A DNA stretch of 64,000 nt. Origin: an uncultured Prevotella sp. GTDB taxonomy: Bacteria > Bacteroidota > Bacteroidia > Bacteroidales > Bacteroidaceae. Made by a program: the position numbers and the translations under genes. Position 1 is the stretch's first letter. Each line of letters begins with the position of its first letter. The stretch covers positions 37,680-101,679 of the forward strand of contig CALUGA010000006.1 of assembly GCA_944320105.1 (NCBI GenBank), read 5' to 3'. Of the stretch, positions 25,606 through 34,619 are shown piece after piece. Below the pieces are notes generated by a model. That model did no database searches and had not been told where the DNA came from. It saw only the letters and a list, made by a program, of their open reading frames with translations.

Positions 25606-26669
25606 CGGTTGTCGTCCTTTACGCATTCTTTGATGGCCTCGGCCACTTGGGCCGCGCAAATCTTGTCGTTGAAAGCCTTCTCGGCCAGAAGTCGCCCGCG
25701 CCTGCCCATCTCTGCGGCCTCTGCGGGGTGTGAAGCCATGTGCCTTATGGCCTTGGCCCAACCATCGGCGTCGTAGTATGGCACAGAGATGCCGCATCCT
25801 TCCTTGTCGAAGTCGATGGGTATCTGCGGGTTGCGGCTGCAGATGACGGGCAGTCCGAGAGCCATGGCCTCGACCACGGTGGTAAGTCCCACGGTATAGT
25901 TGGTTTCCATGCAGCATATTACGACGCAGGCCGAGCGGTGCACTGGCAGGCACAGCTTGTCCTGCTGGTAACCGTCCACGTAGTGTAGCCTCACGTTGTC
26001 GTTCACGGCCATCTGCCCGAATAGGGCCTCATAGTCAAGTCCGCAGTTCTTCTTGTTGAGGTAAATGTCGAGCTGTTCGCCGGTGGCGTTGAATGCTTCC
26101 ACAAGAGTCCGGAAGTCGCGTCGCTCGCGCCCGGTGGATATGAAGCCTCTCCTTTGTTCCACGGGGTTGGTTTCCATCATCCGGTCATAGAAGTCGAGGT
26201 CAGGCCCCCAGTGGCCCACGCGCATCTGCCCAGGCCTTACTTTCCCCGTGGATAGCGAGTCGTCGTAAAGTTTCTGCGAGAAGAAGAATATGCGGTCCAT
26301 GCCTTTGTAGAACAGCTTGCCGAGCCACTCGCGCCACCGTTTGCCAGACTTTATCACGGGTTGGTGGAGCCAGATGATTATTTTCGGGCGGAAAAGGCCA
26401 AGCGCGCGCATGAATATGATGATTTCGAGGCCCTGGTAATGGGTGGCGTAAACGGCGTCAAGACGCTCGCGGTAGGTGAGTATCCTCCATGCGGTGTATA
26501 TTGCTGTCTGTATGCGCGTGGCAAAGTCGCGGTGGCGGTGCATCACCATTTCTACGCCGTGGTCGGCGAGGTGGGTGGCGCCATAGAGGAAATGGCCTGG
26601 AAAAGCGTTGCGTTTCCACCTGTCGTAGATGTATTGCACGTCTTCCGTGTGGTAGAAATAAATCTTCAT
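25602..26669 (-). CDS. Glycosyltransferase family 4-like protein
   Basis: A 355-residue GT-B protein and the first gene of the minus-strand operon. The N-terminal domain has FYHTEDVQYIYDRW and VYATHYQGLEIIIF; the donor domain has GFISTGRERRDFRTLVEAF and TVGLTTVVEAMALGLPVICSRNPQIP. Start codons at 26690, 26717 and a TTG at 26735 are also in frame; 26669 is preferred because MKIYFYHTED begins the first beta strand. The promoter lies at 26762-26791. The acceptor is unknown. Confidence 0.85.
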   Translation of the reverse strand: MKIYFYHTEDVQYIYDRWKRNAFPGHFLYGATHLADHGVEMVMHRHRDFATRIQTAIYTAWRILTYRERLDAVYATHYQGLEIIIFMRALGLFRPKIIIWLHQPVIKSGKRWREWLGKLFYKGMDRIFFFSQKLYDDSLSTGKVRPGQMRVGHWGPDLDFYDRMMETNPVEQRRGFISTGRERRDFRTLVEAFNATGEQLDIYLNKKNCGLDYEALFGQMAVNDNVRLHYVDGYQQDKLCLPVHRSACVVICCMETNYTVGLTTVVEAMALGLPVICSRNPQIPIDFDKEGCGISVPYYDADGWAKAIRHMASHPAEAAEMGRRGRLLAEKAFNDKICAAQVAEAIKECVKDDNR

Positions 26670-26761
26670 GCGTATGTCGGATAAGTTCATGTTTGCCCAT
26701 GAGCGGCGGGCAGGCATTGCAAGTAGGTGCCGCAATGGGCAGGTAAGCCTCTTGCCTTATG

Positions 26762-26791
26762 CAAAGGTAAGCATTTCTTTTGAAAATCAAA
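26762..26791 (-). promoter_or_regulatory. Promoter of the minus-strand glycosyltransferase operon
   Basis: On the minus strand TACCTTTG (26769 to 26762) and TTTG (26791 to 26788) are separated by 18 bases. It interleaves with a plus-strand promoter at 26779-26809. Confidence 0.65.
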
Positions 26792-26809
26792 CTTTTATTG
26801 TTACTTTTG
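26779..26809 (+). promoter_or_regulatory. Promoter of the GT2 gene
   Basis: TTTG at 26779-26782 and TACTTTTG at 26802-26809 with 19 bases between, a full consensus. The 5' leader would be about 115 bases and contains no feature I recognise. Confidence 0.7.
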
Positions 26810-26929
26810 TAATCAGAACGCGTTAGTGCCTAGTGCCGGCGGCAGCATTGCGCCGCCGTGGGCGAGGCCCGGGTGCTGGCGATGGCAGTGGCGCATTGGG
26901 TTTAAGCAAAATACAGGAGGAAGTGAATC

Positions 26930-27880
26930 ATGGAAGTATCTGTTGTGATTCCCGTATATAATAAGGTGGAATACGTGGAGCGGTGCTTGAGGAGCGTGCT
27001 CGCACAGGAGATGGAAGGCTTTGAGGTGATAGCCGTTGACGACGGCAGCACCGATGGCTCCGGCGCGGTGTGCGACAGGCTGGCTGCCGAGGATGCCCGC
27101 CTGCGCGTGATCCACACGCCCAACGGCGGCGTTACGGCTGCCCGGCGGCGCGGGGTGGAGGCGGCGCGGGGGCGCTACATAACCTTTGCCGATGCCGACG
27201 ACGCGATGCTGCCCGGTGGCCTGCGCAGCCTTTGCGAGGCCATGGAGCGCGAGCAGGCCGACGAGGTGGTGGCCACGTACCGCAACCAGCACGGGCAGCA
27301 CGTAGACAGCGGCCTGCGCGGCGTGGTGAGCACCCGCTTCATGATAAACCAACTGCTCGGCAGCAAGGCGCGCTTCTGCGTGCTCTGGGGCGTCATCTTC
27401 AGGCGTGGGCTGCTCGACGGGTGCCTCACCGCCCCCCGGCAGATACGCGCCGGCGAGGACATACTGATGCAAGTGATGTGTCTGGTGAAGCGTCCCAAGG
27501 TAGTGTTCATCCCCGACTGCGTTTATCTCTACACCGAAGGGCTGCCCAACAACCGCCGCCTTGAGCTTGGCGAGCAGGTGGTTTACGACAGCGTGCTGCG
27601 CCGGGTGCTCGCCCCGTGCTGGGCCGAGCACAGCGACGACTTCACCCTGCGGCAGCTCAAGATGTACGAAAACTTCATCGACCAGAAGATGTTTTACGTG
27701 CGCAAGGAGTACTACCACCAGATGCGCCCGCGCCTCAATGCCCGCCTGCCGCTGGCCGACCGCATAGCGTTCCTGTTGCCGCCGCGCCTGGCTTATATGT
27801 TGGTAAGCCTAAGGAAAGGGCAGCCCGGGCTTGTGCGGGTGTTGAGCAGGCTTCAGGGCAGTGCCGGCACGGCCAGGTAG
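26930..27880 (+). CDS. Glycosyltransferase family 2 protein
   Basis: A 316-residue GT-A inverting glycosyltransferase. The N-terminus reads VSVVIPVYNKVEYVERCL, then VIAVDDGSTDGSG (nucleotide site) and YITFADADDAM (the DxD-type motif). AGEDILMQVMCLVK corresponds to the catalytic ED region. The C-terminus is basic and amphipathic. It stands alone on the plus strand, transcribed divergently from the GT4 operon, and its last 28 bases overlap the 3' end of the convergent membrane-protein gene. Confidence 0.9.
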   Translation: MEVSVVIPVYNKVEYVERCLRSVLAQEMEGFEVIAVDDGSTDGSGAVCDRLAAEDARLRVIHTPNGGVTAARRRGVEAARGRYITFADADDAMLPGGLRSLCEAMEREQADEVVATYRNQHGQHVDSGLRGVVSTRFMINQLLGSKARFCVLWGVIFRRGLLDGCLTAPRQIRAGEDILMQVMCLVKRPKVVFIPDCVYLYTEGLPNNRRLELGEQVVYDSVLRRVLAPCWAEHSDDFTLRQLKMYENFIDQKMFYVRKEYYHQMRPRLNARLPLADRIAFLLPPRLAYMLVSLRKGQPGLVRVLSRLQGSAGTAR

Positions 27881-29298
27881 CCAGCCGCCAGCCACAGGTT
27901 GTAGGCCGCCAGCCATGCCGTGAGGCAGAACGCTGCGGCACGGGCCACGGCCAAAGCCCGCCCGCTGAGGCTCTTCAGCAGGAAGCCCACCGCCACGGGT
28001 ATTACGAAGAGCCAGTGCGCCCCCATGATGTACACCTCGTTTATTCCGAAGCCCAGTCCGAGGTGCAAGGCCATGTCGAAGCCAAAGCACGACAGGCACA
28101 GCCATAGGAAACGCTGCCGCCGCCCGCACCAGATGCCGGCCGCAAACAGCAGCACCAACAGGGCCTCGGCCACGTAGTTGGCCACCCAGTCGTAGCGCAC
28201 TATCACCGGGCGCGACCGCAGCGTGTCTTCCAGCAGGTGCTGCCGGTGCAGTTGCACCGACTCGCCGAAGAGGTTTTCCACTATCGTTTCGGAGCGCGGC
28301 GTGGTAACGTCGGTCCACTTGGCGAACTCTCCCTTGCCCATTGGCTTGCCCGTGTGGGCGTTCCAAGGGTCTTTCATCTTGCGCAGGTATTCCTCGTGTA
28401 TGTGCTTCCTGTACAGCTTCATGGCTGCGCGCGACACCTCGGCCTTGTCTGTTATCCCCGTGGAGTCCGACCATGCGCGGGCTATCGCGTCAATGTCCTT
28501 GCGCTGTTGGGCGAGCGTTTGCGCCTTTGCCTTCTGCTCGCGCGGCAGCACATACTTGTTGTGCTCCCACCTGGCGAACAGCCAGATGAGCGCCGACGGC
28601 ACTATTACGGCAAGCGCGAGGAAGGCCGGGCGGAAGAACCTGCGGCCGTTGACGAACAGCGCCGCGAGGAACACCTTGATGCCGTTGCTGAGCGTAACGC
28701 CGGCCGTCACGGCGAAGAGCGCCACCGTCTGCCACGCCTTCATCCGCCCGCCGCTGCGCATCTTCATGCCAGCCACGTAGAGCGTGAGCAGCAGCAGGAA
28801 GAGCGAGACGACGAAGTGGTCGGGCACTATGGCGGCCAGCATCACGTAGGCAAACGAGAACAGCATCACCGCCAGCAGCGTGGCGTCGCCCTTGGGCAGG
28901 CCCACCACCTCGCGCAGTATCCTCCGCATGAAGATGAACGAGTAGAAGGCGCAGAACAGCAGCACCGCAGCCACGATGTACTGCACGGGGTTGAAGCCCG
29001 TGGCCTCCGTCACCCAGCCGTTGAGGCACGACAGCGGGTACATCATGAACGCCAGGAACGGGTGGCGGTATACGCTGTAGAGCACCGACCAGTGCGACAC
29101 TGTGGAATACGTGATGGGGTCGAAGCCCGACACGCAGAAGGTGTTGAACACGTCCCAGAATCCCCTGTCGGCGCCGTTGAACAGTGCGCTGTACTTGTAG
29201 ATGGCCAGCGCGTTGAGCGCAGCCAGCACGGCCAGCACTGCCAGCGACGGCCACAGTTCCTCCCTCCTTACCTTGAACAGTCTGATTATCTTTCCCAT
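27853..29298 (-). CDS. Multi-pass membrane protein of unknown function (DUF6080-like)
   Basis: A 481-residue protein with about ten transmembrane segments and a soluble loop of about 120 residues (around 245-365, charged, with KDPWNAHTGKPMGKGEFAKW). The N-terminus is GKIIRLFKVRREELWPSL. The overall shape resembles Bacteroidales membrane proteins placed near glycan genes, some annotated DUF6080, and it might be a GT-C-type enzyme or polymerase, but no catalytic motif is visible. It is convergent with the GT2 gene and overlaps it by 28 bases. Confidence in the reading frame is high, in the family moderate. Confidence 0.6.
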   Translation of the reverse strand: MGKIIRLFKVRREELWPSLAVLAVLAALNALAIYKYSALFNGADRGFWDVFNTFCVSGFDPITYSTVSHWSVLYSVYRHPFLAFMMYPLSCLNGWVTEATGFNPVQYIVAAVLLFCAFYSFIFMRRILREVVGLPKGDATLLAVMLFSFAYVMLAAIVPDHFVVSLFLLLLTLYVAGMKMRSGGRMKAWQTVALFAVTAGVTLSNGIKVFLAALFVNGRRFFRPAFLALAVIVPSALIWLFARWEHNKYVLPREQKAKAQTLAQQRKDIDAIARAWSDSTGITDKAEVSRAAMKLYRKHIHEEYLRKMKDPWNAHTGKPMGKGEFAKWTDVTTPRSETIVENLFGESVQLHRQHLLEDTLRSRPVIVRYDWVANYVAEALLVLLFAAGIWCGRRQRFLWLCLSCFGFDMALHLGLGFGINEVYIMGAHWLFVIPVAVGFLLKSLSGRALAVARAAAFCLTAWLAAYNLWLAAGYLAVPALP

Positions 29299-29454
29299 TG
29301 TATGCTGTGATGTTTCGCGTCTTCTCCCGTCGCGGTTACAAAACGCGTTGCAAAGGTACTACAAAATCCGTGAAAAGGCATGGCAGAAGGCTCCAAAATG
29401 CTCGCGGAGGGCTTGCCGCCGGCGCATGGCGGCTCCTTGGCCTATCCGCCCTCC

Positions 29455-29505
29455 GGCCTATTTGGCCTATAAGTCCTATAGATCCTATAAGACCTATACG
29501 CCAAG
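29455..29505. repeat. CCTATA-type short repeats
   Basis: A run of CCTATAAG, TCCTATAGAT, CCTATAAG and ACCTATA units at about 10-base spacing upstream of the composite element. It is a simple-sequence-like tract in the 656-base gap between 29298 and 29955. Confidence 0.6.
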
Positions 29506-29523
29506 GCTGCATTCCCCCATTGC

Positions 29524-29744
29524 TTGCAAATATGCAACTAAAAAACCGCCCACGGCTTGATGATATGCGGCTTGTGCCGGGGTGCGCCGCAAAACGGCCT
29601 GTTTGGGACTGCGATATGGCCTGTTTCGCCTGCCGGAACGTGCCGTTTGGGCTTCCCAAACGGCACGTTTTGCAACTCTCTGGGCAGCAGGCTGTTAGCC
29701 TGGGCGGGCGTATCCGCCGCCTTTAACATAATAATGTTAACGGC
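29524..29744 (+). repeat. 221-bp composite repeat element (array copy 3)
   Basis: Begins with TTGCAAATATGCAAC (29524-29538). About 52 bases later comes the 22-bp-period array (29591-29673; units AAAACGGCCTGTTT, GATATGGCCTGTTT, GGAACGTGCCGTTT, CAAACGGCACGTTT). About 50 bases after that it ends with a TTAACAT-AATA-ATGTTAA hairpin and CGGC (29744). The reverse complement of 63670-63890 has the same landmarks at the same distances and the same total length. A 15-bp perfect hairpin (29637-29651 with 29655-29669) lies in the array. Confidence 0.8.
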
Positions 29745-29875
29745 AATGTGAACGCCGCTGCCATGGCTTCCCGCCCGTGGCGTTCGCGTTGCCGGGCGCG
29801 CCCGTTCGTCGATGTTGAAAGATTAATAAAACATAAAAATATGTCCGAATTTATTATATTACAGATTTAGATGTT

Positions 29876-29883
29876 TAACTTTG
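29876..29883 (+). promoter_or_regulatory. -7 box of the TPR lipoprotein gene
   Basis: TAACTTTG after an AT-rich upstream stretch (29820-29875), 72 bases before the ATG. The AT-rich region may act as an UP-like element for this apparently highly expressed gene. Confidence 0.65.
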
Positions 29884-29954
29884 CAGCATTGTAAAACGCA
29901 AGGGGGCGGTATGCCCGTAGCGGTGTGCGCACCTCCCTTTAAACATCAGTCAAA

Positions 29955-31634
29955 ATGAAAAAGAAAGAACTTGTTTTCATGTCAGCCGCATCATTGCTGT
30001 TGCTGACGTCATGTTCGAAACTCGGACCGCTGACAGCCGACAATTTCAAGGTTGTGCCTAACCCGCTGGAGTCTCACGCAGGTCAGGTGTCTGCCACGAT
30101 CAACGGCACCTTCCCTGAGAAGTACATGAAGAAGAAGGCCGTCGTTACCGTTACCCCGGAGCTGCGTTACGGCAACGGTCAGGTGGCTCGCGGCGCAAGC
30201 GCAACGTTCCAGGGCGAGAAGGTTGAGGGCAACGACCAGACCATCTCCTACCAGGTGGGCGGCAACTATACTATGAAGACCAACTTCAAGTATGTTCCCG
30301 AGATGCAGAAGAGCGAACTCTACCTTACCTTCGACGCCAAGATAGGCAAGAAGGAGAAGGAAGTGCCTGCCGTGAAGGTGGCCGACGGCGTTATCGCCAC
30401 GTCGGAGCTGGTAGGCCGCACCGTCAAGAGTGCCCAGGCTTGCATCGCCCCCGACTCGTTCCGCCGCGTTACCGAGGCCAAGCAGGTGGCTAACATCAAG
30501 TTCCTCATCCAGCAGGCCAACCTCCGCAAGAGCGAGCTGAAGAACAACTCCGTGACCGAGTTCGTGGAGCTGCTCAAGAAGATCAACGCCGACAAGGAGG
30601 GACTCAACCTCAACAACATCGAGATTGCTGCATACGCATCGCCTGATGGTGGCGTTGAGCTGAACGACAAGCTCGCCAACCAGCGTCAGAAGAACACCGA
30701 GAAGTATGTTGGCCAGCAGCTCAAGAACGCAGAGATAGAGAACGCCAACGTAGATGCCAAGTACACCGCACAGGACTGGGAGGGCTTCCAGGAGCTTGTG
30801 CAGGCATCCAACATCCAGGACAAGGACGTTATCCTGCGCGTTCTCTCCATGTATAAGGATCCCGAGGAGCGCGAGCGCCAGATCAAGAACATGAGCGCCG
30901 GCTTCCGCGAGCTGGCCGACGGCATCCTGCCGCAGCTGCGCCGTTCGCGCATGACCATCAACTATGAGGTCATCGGCCGCGATGACAGCCAGATCCAGGC
31001 TCAGTTCAAGGAGGACGCCACCAAGCTCAGCCTCGAGGAGATTCTCTATGCTGCCACGCTCACCGAGAACGCCGACGAGCAGGAGAACATCTACAAGAAG
31101 GCTACCGAGCTTTACCCCAACGACTGCCGCGCATATAACAACGTGGCTACCATCGAGTATGCCAAGGGCAACTACGACGAGGCCAAGAAGTATCTGCTCA
31201 AGGCTCTTTCCATCGACGCCAACAACGGCGAGGCCAACGCCAACCTCGGCCTCATAGCACTGCAGGCAGGCGACACCAAGACCGCCGAGACCTACATCGC
31301 TAAGGCTTCGGGCGCCAACGGCATCAACGAGGTGCTTGGCAACCTGCACCTCGCACAGGGCAACTATGCACAGGCTGAGCAGGACTTCGCCAAGGTTAAC
31401 TCCAACAGCGCAGCTCTCGCACAGATACTGAACAAGAACTACTCGGCAGCGTCTGCCACCCTCGGCAACGTGAAGAACGCCGACGGCATGACCGACTACC
31501 TGAAGGCCATCCTCTACGCTCGCCAGGGCAACAACACCGAGGCTGCCAACGCCCTGCGCAGCGCACTGAGCAAGGACTCTTCGCTCTCTTCTTACGCCGC
31601 CAACGACCTTGAGCTGGCCAACGTAAGCAAGTAA
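29955..31634 (+). CDS. TPR-containing lipoprotein with OmpA-like segment
   Basis: A 559-residue cell-envelope lipoprotein. The signal peptide ends in the lipobox LLLLTSC. Residues 30-160 form a beta-rich domain, residues about 215-245 (IEIAAYASPDGGVELNDKLANQR) look like an OmpA-type peptidoglycan-binding segment, and from about 370 there are TPR-like helical repeats (AYNNVATIEYAKGNYDEAKKYL, LGNLHLAQGNYAQAEQDF). Codon choice is strongly biased to AAG, AAC, CTC and CGC, unlike the neighbours, which suggests high expression. The role is probably structural, linking outer membrane and cell wall; that is an inference. Confidence 0.75.
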   Translation: MKKKELVFMSAASLLLLTSCSKLGPLTADNFKVVPNPLESHAGQVSATINGTFPEKYMKKKAVVTVTPELRYGNGQVARGASATFQGEKVEGNDQTISYQVGGNYTMKTNFKYVPEMQKSELYLTFDAKIGKKEKEVPAVKVADGVIATSELVGRTVKSAQACIAPDSFRRVTEAKQVANIKFLIQQANLRKSELKNNSVTEFVELLKKINADKEGLNLNNIEIAAYASPDGGVELNDKLANQRQKNTEKYVGQQLKNAEIENANVDAKYTAQDWEGFQELVQASNIQDKDVILRVLSMYKDPEERERQIKNMSAGFRELADGILPQLRRSRMTINYEVIGRDDSQIQAQFKEDATKLSLEEILYAATLTENADEQENIYKKATELYPNDCRAYNNVATIEYAKGNYDEAKKYLLKALSIDANNGEANANLGLIALQAGDTKTAETYIAKASGANGINEVLGNLHLAQGNYAQAEQDFAKVNSNSAALAQILNKNYSAASATLGNVKNADGMTDYLKAILYARQGNNTEAANALRSALSKDSSLSSYAANDLELANVSK

Positions 31635-31682
31635 GCGGAAAGCCTTAAGCAATAAAGACTACATAAGGAGAGAGCACCAGCA

Positions 31683-32849
31683 ATGGGATATGCCGAAAGC
31701 ATAGCACTCGCATCAAGGCTCCACAGGCGCGCCGCCGCTTACTGCGGCAGGCGCAGGGGCGGCGGCGAGTGTGCCGCACGGCACTTCCCCTTGCGTGGCG
31801 CTCTCTCCTTTTTCCGTCCGCTCCATGCCTTCGTGGCACTCGTTGCGGTGCTCGTGCTCACGTCGTGCGGTGCTGGCAACGGCCGTTTCCGCATCGAAGG
31901 CCGCTTCCGCAACCTCAACAGGGGCGAGTTCTACGTTTACAGTCCCGACGGTGGCATCACCGGGCGCGACACCATCCAGGTAGCCGACGGGCGCTTTTCT
32001 TACAACGTGCCGCTCAGCGGCAGCGCCACGTTCGTGCTCATATTCCCCAATTTCTCGCAGCAAGTGGTGTTCGGCGAGAACGGAGCCGTGGTCAAGATAA
32101 GCGGCGACGCATCCCACATGAAGGAGATGGAAATCACCGGGACTGACGCCAACGAGCTTATGACCGAGTTCCGCATGGCCGCCAACCGTATGTCGCCGCC
32201 GGAGGAAAAGGCCGCTGTGGCCGGCTTCGTGGCCGAGAACCCCGCTTCGCCCGCCAGCTTGTACCTCATAACCTCGCGCCTCTTGCAAACCACTTCCCCC
32301 GACTATGCCGAGGCTGCCCGCCTGTTGCGGCTGGTGCTCAAGGAAGACCCGACCAACGGGCGCGTGGCCCTGCTGCTCAAACAGGTGGAGACGCTAAGGC
32401 CGTCGACCGTTGGGAGCCGACTGCCACAGTTCGCCGCCACCGACACCGAGGGCCGCAGTGTGGGCCGCAAGGCTCTCTCAGCCAAGGTGAACGTGGTAAA
32501 CGCCTGGGCCACATGGAACTACGACAGCCAGAACATCCAACGCTGGCTGCGCCGCTACCGCAAGGCCAAGGGCAGCGAGCTGGCCGTGGTGAGCATCTGC
32601 GTCGACGCCGACACCGCCTTGTGCCGTCGCCGGTTGCGGGCCGACTCCATCGACTGGCCCAACGTTTGCGATGGCCGTATGTGGGCAACGCCGCTCATGA
32701 ACACTTTCGGCCTGGCCACCGTGCCGGGCAACATCGTTGCCGACGCCAGCGGCAAGATAGTGGCGCGCAACCTCACCTCCGCCCAGATGAGGGAGCTGCT
32801 TGAGAAGAAGCTCGGCAAGGTTGAAACCGGAGGCCGCCGCTTGCGCTGA
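31683..32849 (+). CDS. Thioredoxin-fold lipoprotein lacking CxxC
   Basis: A lipoprotein of up to 388 residues. The lipobox is LVLTSCGAG; the ATG at 31683 gives an unusually long basic stretch before it, and a TTG at 31791 would give a normal signal peptide. After it comes a DUF4369-like beta domain (FRIEGRFRNLNRGEFYVYSPDGG). The C-terminal 130 residues have a TlpA-like fold (NVVNAWATWNYDSQNIQRWL, VVSICVDADTALC, and the cis-Pro-like TVPGNIVADASGKIVA). At the active-site position WNYDSQ replaces WCxxC, so redox activity is not expected. It follows the TPR lipoprotein gene by 48 bases. Confidence 0.75.
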   Translation: MGYAESIALASRLHRRAAAYCGRRRGGGECAARHFPLRGALSFFRPLHAFVALVAVLVLTSCGAGNGRFRIEGRFRNLNRGEFYVYSPDGGITGRDTIQVADGRFSYNVPLSGSATFVLIFPNFSQQVVFGENGAVVKISGDASHMKEMEITGTDANELMTEFRMAANRMSPPEEKAAVAGFVAENPASPASLYLITSRLLQTTSPDYAEAARLLRLVLKEDPTNGRVALLLKQVETLRPSTVGSRLPQFAATDTEGRSVGRKALSAKVNVVNAWATWNYDSQNIQRWLRRYRKAKGSELAVVSICVDADTALCRRRLRADSIDWPNVCDGRMWATPLMNTFGLATVPGNIVADASGKIVARNLTSAQMRELLEKKLGKVETGGRRLR

Positions 32850-32966
32850 CTTCCGCCCGCCTCGCTTGAGCCTGACTGGCACGCCCCGGGGCGCCGCCTA
32901 TCACGTTTTTTTCTTGCTGTCGGCTTTCCGACAGCAGTCCGTATTACGCTTGAAAACATACATCCC

Positions 32967-34514
32967 ATGCTTGTAAAGACATATTGCGCTGCCGTGACAG
33001 GGCTTGAGGCCACCACCGTTACGGTGGAGGTGAGCATGTCGCGCGGGGTGCTCTTCCACCTCACGGGGCTGCCCGACAATGCCGTGCGCGAGAGCCACGA
33101 CCGCATAGTGGCCGCGTTGCAGAACAACGGCTACAGGTTTCCCGTGGCCGACATTACGGTGAATATGGCTCCCGCCGACCTCCGCAAGGAGGGCAGCGCC
33201 TACGACCTGCCACTGGCCATCGGCCTGCTGGCCGCCGCAGGCAAGGTGGACGGCTCGATGCTCGGCAGCTTCATGATGATTGGCGAGCTTGGCCTCGACG
33301 GCCGCCTGCAGCCCGTGCGCGGCGCGCTTCCCATAGCCATAAAGGCCCGGGCCGACAAGTTCAAGGGCCTGATAGTGCCTAAGCAGAACGTGCGCGAGGC
33401 AGCAGTGGTGAACAACCTCGACGTATACGGCATGGAATCCATCACCGACGTTATCTCGTTCCTTGGCGGCGACACGCGCTTCGAGCCTATGGTGATCGAC
33501 ACCCGGGCTGAGTTCTACGCCCGCCAGAGCCATTTTGAGTGCGATTTTGCCGACGTGCGCGGACAGCAGAGCGTGAAGCGCGCCCTCGAGGTGGCCGCCG
33601 CCGGCGGCCACAACATCATCATGATAGGCCCGCCGGGCAGCGGCAAGTCGATGATGGCCAAGCGGTTGCCGTCGATATTGCCCCCGCTGTCGCTTGCCGA
33701 GAGCCTGGAGACCACCCAGATACACAGCGTGGCGGGCAAGCTAAGCCGCGACACGTCGCTCATTTCGCAGCGGCCTTTCCGCTCGCCCCACCATACCATC
33801 TCGCCCGTGGCCCTCGTTGGCGGCGGCTCCTCGCCGCAGCCCGGCGAGATATCGCTTGCCCACAACGGGGTGCTCTTCTGCGACGAGCTGCCCGAGTTCA
33901 ACCGAAGCGTGCTTGAAGTGCTGCGCCAGCCCCTCGAAGACCGCCGCATCACTATATCCCGCTCCAAGTACACGGTGGAATATCCATGCTCGTTCATGTT
34001 CGTGGCTTCCATGAACCCATGCCCCTGCGGCTACTACGGCGACCCCACGCACCGCTGCGTTTGCACCCCCGGACAGATACAGCGGTACATGAACAAGATA
34101 TCCGGCCCGCTGCTCGACCGCATCGACCTGCAGGTGGAGATAACGCCAGTGCCGTTCGACGACATGGCGCAGGCCGCCCCGGGCGAGCCGAGCGCAGCCA
34201 TCAGGGAGCGCGTGGTGAGGGCGCGCGGCTTGCAGGAGGCGCGCTACCGCAACCACCACGGCATACACTGCAACGCGCAGATGACCGAGCGCATGATACA
34301 CCTCTACGCCGAGCCTGACGCCGAGGGCATTGAGCTGCTGCGCATGGCCATGCGCCGCCTGAGCCTTAGCGCCAGGGCTTACAACCGCATTCTCAAGGTG
34401 GCGCGCACCATTGCCGACCTCGCCGGATGCGAGCGCGTGGAGACAGAACACCTGGCCGAGGCCATAGGATACCGCAACCTCGACCGCGGCGACTGGGCTG
34501 AGCGGGGAGCGTAG
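32967..34514 (+). CDS. YifB/ComM family Mg-chelatase-like AAA+ ATPase
   Basis: A 515-residue cytosolic AAA+ protein. The N-terminal Lon-protease-like S5 fold covers residues 1-170. The Mg-chelatase AAA module follows, with Walker A GPPGSGKSMMAKRLP, Walker B GVLFCDELPEF and MNPCPCGYYGD. The C-terminal domain with LSLSARAYNRILKVARTIADL is typical. In naturally competent bacteria ComM promotes branch migration during transformation; in Bacteroidetes the role is untested. A ComF homologue lies at 50478. The upstream gap holds a small TGCTGTCGG-CTTT-CCGACAGCA hairpin (32915-32936). Confidence 0.92.
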   Translation: MLVKTYCAAVTGLEATTVTVEVSMSRGVLFHLTGLPDNAVRESHDRIVAALQNNGYRFPVADITVNMAPADLRKEGSAYDLPLAIGLLAAAGKVDGSMLGSFMMIGELGLDGRLQPVRGALPIAIKARADKFKGLIVPKQNVREAAVVNNLDVYGMESITDVISFLGGDTRFEPMVIDTRAEFYARQSHFECDFADVRGQQSVKRALEVAAAGGHNIIMIGPPGSGKSMMAKRLPSILPPLSLAESLETTQIHSVAGKLSRDTSLISQRPFRSPHHTISPVALVGGGSSPQPGEISLAHNGVLFCDELPEFNRSVLEVLRQPLEDRRITISRSKYTVEYPCSFMFVASMNPCPCGYYGDPTHRCVCTPGQIQRYMNKISGPLLDRIDLQVEITPVPFDDMAQAAPGEPSAAIRERVVRARGLQEARYRNHHGIHCNAQMTERMIHLYAEPDAEGIELLRMAMRRLSLSARAYNRILKVARTIADLAGCERVETEHLAEAIGYRNLDRGDWAERGA

Positions 34515-34583
34515 GGCCGCAGGCAGGCGGCACTTTTTTGGGTTAATTTCTCGTAAACAATTGCAAATGACGGGAAAAAAGCG

Positions 34584-34591
34584 TATTTTTG
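34584..34591 (+). promoter_or_regulatory. -7 box of tsaB
   Basis: TATTTTTG, 28 bases before the ATG, in an AT-rich stretch after the yifB stop. Confidence 0.6.
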
Positions 34592-34619
34592 CAATTCAAT
34601 AGGATTATAACATTCACTT

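Noticed and set aside
30009-31652. A 547-codon minus-strand frame, Val/Leu-rich
   Set aside because: Antisense of the TPR lipoprotein gene; the sense frame has a promoter, lipobox and strong codon bias.
32915-32936. Hairpin TGCTGTCGG-CTTT-CCGACAGCA before yifB as a terminator
   Set aside because: The T-run precedes the stem instead of following it, so it does not fit a plus-strand terminator, and the minus strand has no matching gene.
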